Shown piece after piece: positions 58,696-64,000 of a DNA stretch of 64,000 nt. The notes under the pieces were generated by a model. It was given only the letters and a program-made list of their open reading frames with translations. It had not been told where the DNA came from and did not search any database. Each line of letters begins with the position of its first letter. Positions within the stretch are counted from its first letter, which is position 1. The DNA lies in the NCBI GenBank assembly GCA_011523365.1, contig WTGY01000127.1, positions 1 to 64,000 on the forward strand, given 5' to 3'. A program made the translations under genes and the position numbers. This DNA comes from Caldilineaceae bacterium. Its GTDB lineage: Bacteria > Chloroflexota > Anaerolineae > Caldilineales > Caldilineaceae.

Positions 58696-61155
58696 TCAGG
58701 CTTTCATTTTTGTGCCTCGTGGATCGTAGAGAGGTTCGCGGGCGACCGTTGCAGGTAGGCGTTCGCCGAAGTATAGGATTTCCACGCCGGTTCCTTCTTT
58801 GGCGTAGTCGCTGGGCAGGTAGCCGTAGACGATGCCGCGGCCGATTGTGTGGCCGTAGTTGGCGCTGGTGACGTAGCCCAGGAGGCGGTCTGCGTCCATC
58901 ATCGGCTCTTTGCCCATGACGACGGCGTCGCGGTTGTCGAGGGTCATGCAGCAGAGTTGGCGCGCGTTGCCCTGGGCGCGATATTTTGTCAGCGCATCGC
59001 GGCCGACGAAGTCGCCTTTGTTCATGCGCACGGCGAACTCGAGGCCGGCCTCGTAGGGGTTGTACTCGGTGTGAATGTCCTGGCTCCAGAGACGGTAGCC
59101 CTTTTCGAGCCGGAGGGAGTCGAAGGCGCCGCCGCCGGCCGCGATCAGGCCGAAGGGTTCGCCCGCCTCCCAAAGGATGTCCCAGAGGCGCAGGCCCTGC
59201 TCGAACGGGGCGTAGAGTTCCCAGCCGAGTTCGCCGACGTAAGAGATACGCAAGGCCAGAACGGGGACCTCGGCAATCGTTATCTGTTTGGCGGTCAGGT
59301 ACGGGAAGGCGGCGTCGCTCAGGTCGTCTTCGCAGACTCTGCTGAGCAGGTCGCGAGCGCGCGGGCCCCAGAGGCCGAGGCAGCATTGTGCAGGCGATAT
59401 GTCGGTCAAGGTGGCGGAGCCGTCGCCTGGCAGTTGCGACTCCATCCAAGCCAGATCGTGGAGACCCATGGCACCGCCGGTCACGATCATGAAGCGCTCG
59501 TCGGCAAGGCGGGTTACGGTCAGGTCGCACTTGATGCCGCCGCGCGGGGTCAGCATGGCGGTGTAGGTGATGGAACCGAAGGGTCTGTCCATCTGGTTGG
59601 CGGCCAGGCACTGCAGTTTGGGGAGCGCGCCGGGGCCGGTCATCTCAAATATGGCGAAGGGTGTCAGATCGAAGAGAGCCACCCGTTCGCGTGTCGCGGC
59701 ATGTTCGGCCGCGACTGCAGGCGACCATTCCTGCGCGGCCCAGTCGTTGCGGGCTGTGCCGTTTACATTGCGTGTTTCGAGCAAGGCCAGGTTGGTTTCG
59801 TACCATTGGGGGCGTTCCCAGCCGGCGTTCTCGAAGAAGACGGCGTCCAGTTCCTGCTGGCGCGCGTAGAAGGGCGTCAGCCGCAGGTTGCGGGGTTGGG
59901 TCATCTGCTGGCGGGGGTGGATGATGTCGTAGACTTCGCGGTACTGCTGGGCGGCGCGGGCGCGGACGTAGGGGCGGCTGAGGGCGTGCGGGTGGAAGCG
60001 CCTGATGTCGCACTCGTGCAGATCGGTGGTGGGCTCACCTTGTACGATCCATTCGGCGACCGCTTTGCCTACGCCGCCGGCGTGTGTGATCCAGACGGCC
60101 TGGGCGGACCAGAAGCCGGGCAGGTGCGGCGATTCGCCGAGCACGGGGAAGCCGTCGTTGGTGAATGAGAAGATGCCGTTGAGTCTGCGGGTCAGCTCCA
60201 CGTCTGTGAGGCTGGGCATCAGTTCAGCGGTTGCGGTCAGCGCGGCCTCGAAGTGGGCCGGGGGGAAGGGCATTTCTGCGGGCGGCAATCCGTCGATGGC
60301 GCGGTCCGGGAGGTCGTTGGCGTCCACCAGGAGCGGTTCGTGCAGGTAGGAGCCGATACCGATGCTTTCGCCCTCCTGCCGAAAGTACATTGCTTTATCC
60401 TGGTTACGCAGGAAGGGGAGGGCTATCTTCTCGGTGGCGCCGGCCAGTTCGGGCAAAGGCGCGGTGACGGCGTAAAGATGTTGCATCGGTGAGAGCGGGA
60501 TGGGCACGTTTGCCATGCCGCCGACTTTGGGCGCCCAGATGCCGGTGGCGGCGACGACGAGGTCTGTCTTGATTTTACCTTGGGTTGTCTGTACGGCGGT
60601 GACGCGCCCGCCGGCGGTGGCGAAGCCGTTCACTTTGACGCCGCCGAAGAATTGGGCGCCGATTTGCTCGGCCGCGCGGGCCATCGCCTCTGCCGAACGG
60701 GTCGCCTTTGTTTGGATGTCGGAGGGGACGTAGAGCGCGCCGAGGATGCGGTCGGAGAGGAGTGGAAAGCGGGCGCGCGCTTCGTCGGGGGTGAGGAGGT
60801 GGCAGTCCACGCCCCAGGCGAGGCCGTAGCCGTGCTTGCGTTTGAGATCGGTGAGGCGCTCGGGCGTCCAAGCGACTTCCATACTGCCGACCTGCCGGGT
60901 GCAGGGCTCGCCGTCAAGCTCCATTTGAGTCCAGAGATCGACGCTGTGGCGTGCGAATTCGGTCATGGTTTTGGAGGCGTTGATCTGGAATACAAGGCCC
61001 GGCGCGTGCGAGGTGGAGCCGCCGGTTTCGAAGAGCGGGCCCTGATCGACGACGACGATCTCGTGCCATCCGAGTTTGGTCAGGTGGTATGCCACGCTAC
61101 AGCCGGCGATTCCGGCGCCGATAATCACTACCTGGGTATGCTTGGGCAACATCAT
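58696..61155 (-). CDS. Dimethylglycine/sarcosine dehydrogenase-like flavoprotein (FAD + GcvT)
   Basis: An 819-residue fusion. Residues 7-385 form a DAO-type FAD oxidoreductase with VVIIGAGIAGCSVAYHL near 9-25 and the GGSTSHAPGLVFQ segment near 46, whose His is the site of covalent FAD attachment in dimethylglycine dehydrogenase relatives. After an FAO_M-type bridge (about 390-440), residues 440-819 form a GcvT folate domain, with GALPKLQCLAANQMD, RISYVGELGWELY near 670 and FVGRDAL near 755. It should oxidatively demethylate an N-methylated amine and pass the formaldehyde-level carbon to tetrahydrofolate. Either ATG of the MM start (61155 or 61152) is possible. Confidence 0.92.
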   Translation of the reverse strand: MMLPKHTQVVIIGAGIAGCSVAYHLTKLGWHEIVVVDQGPLFETGGSTSHAPGLVFQINASKTMTEFARHSVDLWTQMELDGEPCTRQVGSMEVAWTPERLTDLKRKHGYGLAWGVDCHLLTPDEARARFPLLSDRILGALYVPSDIQTKATRSAEAMARAAEQIGAQFFGGVKVNGFATAGGRVTAVQTTQGKIKTDLVVAATGIWAPKVGGMANVPIPLSPMQHLYAVTAPLPELAGATEKIALPFLRNQDKAMYFRQEGESIGIGSYLHEPLLVDANDLPDRAIDGLPPAEMPFPPAHFEAALTATAELMPSLTDVELTRRLNGIFSFTNDGFPVLGESPHLPGFWSAQAVWITHAGGVGKAVAEWIVQGEPTTDLHECDIRRFHPHALSRPYVRARAAQQYREVYDIIHPRQQMTQPRNLRLTPFYARQQELDAVFFENAGWERPQWYETNLALLETRNVNGTARNDWAAQEWSPAVAAEHAATRERVALFDLTPFAIFEMTGPGALPKLQCLAANQMDRPFGSITYTAMLTPRGGIKCDLTVTRLADERFMIVTGGAMGLHDLAWMESQLPGDGSATLTDISPAQCCLGLWGPRARDLLSRVCEDDLSDAAFPYLTAKQITIAEVPVLALRISYVGELGWELYAPFEQGLRLWDILWEAGEPFGLIAAGGGAFDSLRLEKGYRLWSQDIHTEYNPYEAGLEFAVRMNKGDFVGRDALTKYRAQGNARQLCCMTLDNRDAVVMGKEPMMDADRLLGYVTSANYGHTIGRGIVYGYLPSDYAKEGTGVEILYFGERLPATVAREPLYDPRGTKMKA

Positions 61156-61187
61156 TGTCCCTGCTTTCCGGTGACTGCGTTCCGGCC

Positions 61188-62195
61188 TCAGGCCATAATC
61201 TTCAGTTTCTCATACGATACGACCAGCCGCAGCGGTTCGTCGTTGTAGAAACGTTGGATATCGCGAACGATCTCTTCGACCAGGCGCAAGCGGTTCTCGA
61301 CCGTGTGGCCTGACACATGGGGGGACAGGAAGACATTGTCGAGATCGCGCATGGGGTGGTCGGGGGATAGGGGTTCCGGCTCGAAGACATCGATGTATGC
61401 GTTGAAGCGGTTCTTCTGCAGCTCGGCAACCAGGGCATCCTGATCCAGAACCCAGGAGCGAGCAGTATGGACGAAGAGTGCTCCGTCACGAATCGACTGG
61501 AAATGGGCGCCAGTGATCATTTTCCGGGTTTCGGGAGTGATGGGGGCATGCACCGAGATGATATCGGAGTCGGCAAAGATCTCTTCCAGGGAGACGCTGC
61601 GTACGTCGAGCAGGCGGGCGTCTTCCTGGCTGAGATAAGGGTCGTAGACCGACACGTCGCAGTTGAAGGGTTTGAGCAGGCCGATGACGCGGCGGCCCAC
61701 CATGCTGGCGCTGACGAGCCCCACTTTTTTGGAATAGAGAGAGTGACCGGGCCAGTTGGGGGCGGGTTTCCAGCCGCGTTCGACTTTCATGGTTTGTTCG
61801 TAGGGCCAGAGATTGCGCTGGCCGCTGAGCATAGCCCAGAGCGTGTATTCGGCGACGGATTCGGCGATGACGTCGGCGGCGCTGAGGAGCACGATGCCGC
61901 GTTCGTGGCCGGCGGGGGCCAGGCGGGTCTTGACAGAGCCGGCGGCGTGGCCGACGATCTGCAGGTCGTCGGCTGCGGCTACGTGTTCTTCGGTGATGAG
62001 GGGCGATCCCCAGGAGGTGACCACGACGGCCGTGCCGGGGATCATTTCGAGCAGCTCATCGCTGGTGTAGTTGCGATCCAGCTTGTTCCAGATCACGGTG
62101 CCCAGGCTCTCCAGTATGGAGACGGCCTCCGGGGAGAGGATGTCTTCAGAGAGACCAGTCGGGGGCAGGTAGAGAATCTTTCGTTCTTGCGTCAT
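61188..62195 (-). CDS. D-2-hydroxyacid dehydrogenase family protein, unusual NAD loop
   Basis: A 335-residue protein with the 2-hydroxyacid dehydrogenase layout. The nucleotide-binding loop reads VGLVSASMVGRR near residue 155, where the usual GxGxxG has Ser for the first two Gly. The catalytic Arg is in HTARSWVLDQDAL near 240, the Glu in DVFEPEPL near 270 and the His in LSPHVSGHT near 292. The changed loop could alter cofactor preference. It probably reduces or oxidises a hydroxy/oxo acid made by the operon. It starts 10 bases after the MalG-type permease stop. Confidence 0.88.
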   Translation of the reverse strand: MTQERKILYLPPTGLSEDILSPEAVSILESLGTVIWNKLDRNYTSDELLEMIPGTAVVVTSWGSPLITEEHVAAADDLQIVGHAAGSVKTRLAPAGHERGIVLLSAADVIAESVAEYTLWAMLSGQRNLWPYEQTMKVERGWKPAPNWPGHSLYSKKVGLVSASMVGRRVIGLLKPFNCDVSVYDPYLSQEDARLLDVRSVSLEEIFADSDIISVHAPITPETRKMITGAHFQSIRDGALFVHTARSWVLDQDALVAELQKNRFNAYIDVFEPEPLSPDHPMRDLDNVFLSPHVSGHTVENRLRLVEEIVRDIQRFYNDEPLRLVVSYEKLKIMA

Positions 62196-62204
62196 GCGAA
62201 TGTG

Positions 62205-63059
62205 TCAGCCTTTCACGCCGCTGAGTGAGATGCCTCGGATAATATAGCGCTGCATGAGGACAAAGACGAGAAGTGTCGGGAGAAAGCCGAGCACGGCGCC
62301 GGCCATATCCAATCCTGCATCGCCGCCAGAGCGCGCCACGGTGCCCAGACCGACGGTCAGGGTACGCATATCGGATTTGGATGTGACGATCATGGGATAG
62401 AAAAAGGAGTTCCAGTTGCCCATGAAGCGAAGGACAGCCAGTGTCGCCATGGTGGGCACGACCTGCGGCATCAGCACGTGCCACCAGTTCTGCCAGAGAT
62501 TAGCGCCATCGATGGTCCCGGCATCGTCATAGTCGCGGGGGATGCTCAAATAGGCCTGGCGCAGCAGGAAGGTACCGAAAATGGAGGCAAACCAGGGCCC
62601 GATCAGAGCTGTATAGGTGTTCACAAGCCCCAGCTGCGAGAGAACGACGAACTGGGGCACGATCAGGGCTGTATCCGGCATAATCAGGATTCCCAAAAAG
62701 AGCACAAAGATGACGTTCTTGCCCCAGAAATCGCCCCTGGCAAAGGCAAATCCGGCCATACTCGAGGTGATCACACCGCCCAAGGTTGATATGACGGCGA
62801 CATATACACTGTTGAAGAGCCAGCGGAGTGCGTCCGTGCGGGCAAAGAGTGTCTGGAAGTTCTCCAGGGTCATCGGCGTTGGGATCAATTCGACTGGGAA
62901 GGTGATAAAGCGAATGTTCTGAGTGAGAGAAACCGACAGCATGATAAGAAACGGCCCAACGGTTGTGATCGCCACCGCGGCCATCAGTAGGTAGATGATC
63001 GTCTCTCGAATCGGGTTGGGCTTTTCGACTGAGGTGCTGCTGGTTTCGGAAACAGACAT
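62205..63059 (-). CDS. Carbohydrate ABC transporter permease (MalG type)
   Basis: A 284-residue CUT1 permease with about six helices, an EAA-type loop (YDDAGTIDGANLWQNWWHVLMPQ) near residue 185 and the RGISLSGVKG C-terminus. The start at 63059 is preferred over the ATG at 63092 because the GGAG before it is well spaced. It pairs with the MalF-type permease at the window's right edge. Confidence 0.92.
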   Translation of the reverse strand: MSVSETSSTSVEKPNPIRETIIYLLMAAVAITTVGPFLIMLSVSLTQNIRFITFPVELIPTPMTLENFQTLFARTDALRWLFNSVYVAVISTLGGVITSSMAGFAFARGDFWGKNVIFVLFLGILIMPDTALIVPQFVVLSQLGLVNTYTALIGPWFASIFGTFLLRQAYLSIPRDYDDAGTIDGANLWQNWWHVLMPQVVPTMATLAVLRFMGNWNSFFYPMIVTSKSDMRTLTVGLGTVARSGGDAGLDMAGAVLGFLPTLLVFVLMQRYIIRGISLSGVKG

Positions 63060-63160
63060 CTGGAGAGCTCCAAAGCGATCATTCCAAGACAAAGAGACAG
63101 GAACCGGTCTCTTCCAACAAGGGCTATCCCCGGTGACCGGCGATTATCATTACACGTCAG

Positions 63161-64000
63161 CTAATAGACGTCTTCTCCAAAACGCAGATAGCGGGACTGA
63201 ATCAGTGCGATGAGCAGAATTATCAAGAAGAAGAGTATCGAAAGGGCGGACGCGTAACCGAAGCGGCCGAAGTTAAAGGCTTCGTTGTAGATCTGGTAGA
63301 CCACGGTGGTTGTGGCGTTTACAGGCCCGCCGCCGGTCAGAATGAAGATGGAACCGAAGACCTGCAGTGCACCGATGGTGGCGATGACGATGATAAAGGC
63401 GGCTGTTGGGCGCAGAAGTGGAATGGTGACGTAGCGATGAAGACGCCATCCGTTGGCGCCATCCACTTTGGCGGCATCATAGAGTTCATTGGGGATGGCC
63501 TGCAGCCCGGCAAGCCAGATGACCATAAAGTATCCGAACGCCTCCCACAGACTGATGCCGACAATGCTGGGCATGGCCTGATACACGTCGATCAGCCATC
63601 TCTGGGGCGGGATGCCGACAAGCCCGATCAGAAAGTTAAGAGGGCCGTCGGGGCGGGGTGAAAGGAAGCGGCGAAAGATCAGGGCAAGGACCGCCACCGA
63701 CGTAATGTTGGGAAGAAAGTAGATGGCGCGGAAGGCTTTCATGCCCCGCAACGGCCGGTTTACGAGCACAGCAACGCCCAGAGAAATTGCCACCAGGAGG
63801 GGGATATACATTAGCGTAAACCAAGCCGTGTTGAGCATGGCCTTGTGGAGCTTGGCATCGGTCAGCATGTTGATGAAGTGTGCGATCCCGACAAATTCAC
63901 GCGTCGAGAGCAGATCTGTCTTCAAAACACTGTACCGGAACATCGAAATCCAAGGGACCAGGTTGAAGACCAGAAAGACAGCGGCGTTGACGATGATAAA
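63161..64000 (-). CDS. Carbohydrate ABC transporter permease (MalF type), 5' end outside window
   Basis: The frame is open to the last base of the window, giving at least 279 residues. An internal Met at 63943 is not the start: the upstream codons encode FLVFNLVPWISMFRYS, which continues the end of the first membrane helix and the first periplasmic segment of a MalF-type subunit. The EAA loop YDAAKVDGANGWRLHRYVTIPL is visible, as is GGPVNATTTVVYQIYNEAF. The binding protein is expected further right. Confidence 0.92.
   Translation of the reverse strand, partial: FIIVNAAVFLVFNLVPWISMFRYSVLKTDLLSTREFVGIAHFINMLTDAKLHKAMLNTAWFTLMYIPLLVAISLGVAVLVNRPLRGMKAFRAIYFLPNITSVAVLALIFRRFLSPRPDGPLNFLIGLVGIPPQRWLIDVYQAMPSIVGISLWEAFGYFMVIWLAGLQAIPNELYDAAKVDGANGWRLHRYVTIPLLRPTAAFIIVIATIGALQVFGSIFILTGGGPVNATTTVVYQIYNEAFNFGRFGYASALSILFFLIILLIALIQSRYLRFGEDVY

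Overview
The window is GC-rich (roughly 60% by eye) and is built from catabolic operons. It carries lipoprotein binding proteins with short Ala-rich linkers after the lipobox Cys, many Gfo/Idh/MocA oxidoreductases and phytanoyl-CoA-dioxygenase-like (PhyH) proteins, xylose-isomerase-like TIM barrels, and abundant heptanucleotide repeats between genes. Together these suggest a Chloroflexota genome, most like the Caldilineae/Anaerolineae. That assignment is inferred from gene content and style, not from a marker gene. No rRNA, CRISPR array, transposase or phage gene was seen.

Layout. (1) 119-7987 (-) is a carbohydrate-type ABC transporter operon (binding protein, two permeases). It continues into an FAD-dependent oxidoreductase, an unrecognised 270-aa protein, a corrinoid-binding protein and an L-arabinose/L-fucose-isomerase-like enzyme. 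(2) 8440-9261 (+) is a divergent PhyH gene. (3) 9302-13113 (-) is a peptide-type ABC transporter (binding protein, DppB, DppC) without ATPases. (4) 13366-17235 (-) holds two sugar epimerase/isomerase TIM barrels, a Gfo/Idh/MocA oxidoreductase and a polysaccharide deacetylase. (5) 17453-20058 holds an orphan ribbon-helix-helix antitoxin, a TIM-barrel glycosidase-like protein and a class-V aminotransferase-fold enzyme. (6) 20590-23803 (+) holds a YraQ-type permease with a His-rich loop, its TIGR03943 partner and a beta-propeller protein. (7) 23879-29378 (-) holds a double-length UxaA-family protein, an MFS transporter and a zinc-ribbon/LysM membrane protein. (8) 29629-29760 (+) holds a selenocysteine tRNA gene with a clear sigma70-type promoter. 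(9) 29773-36531 (-) holds a second PhyH, then a PfkB kinase, PHP phosphoesterase, phosphoglyceromutase-like metalloenzyme, DUF1638 protein, two antitoxin-like genes and a 'virulence factor'-domain/homocysteine methyltransferase fusion. (10) 36886-45562 (+) holds two BMP-family lipoproteins, their ATPase, two small membrane proteins, a glycosyltransferase, an aldo/keto reductase and a third PhyH. (11) 45651-52160 (-) is a sugar ABC operon feeding three Gfo/Idh/MocA genes, two of them a tandem duplication. (12) 52541-56338 (+) holds an alpha-L-rhamnosidase and another Gfo/Idh/MocA gene. (13) 57372-64000 (-) is a third sugar-type ABC operon, cut by the window edge, coupled to a hydroxyacid dehydrogenase, a dimethylglycine/sarcosine-dehydrogenase-like flavoprotein and a GcvT/DmdA-like protein.

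How the parts work together. Most operons pair one solute importer with a few oxidoreductases or isomerases, so the cell appears to scavenge diverse glycans, sugar acids and methylated compounds. Two operons join sugar-type importers to one-carbon chemistry: a corrinoid protein in block 1 and folate-linked GcvT domains in block 13. These are the best candidates for an undescribed pathway.

Between genes there are three recurrent layers of structure: a dispersed element with two strong hairpins in four copies, degenerate 7-bp tandem repeats at a dozen sites, and a stem-loop just downstream of every solute-binding-protein gene.
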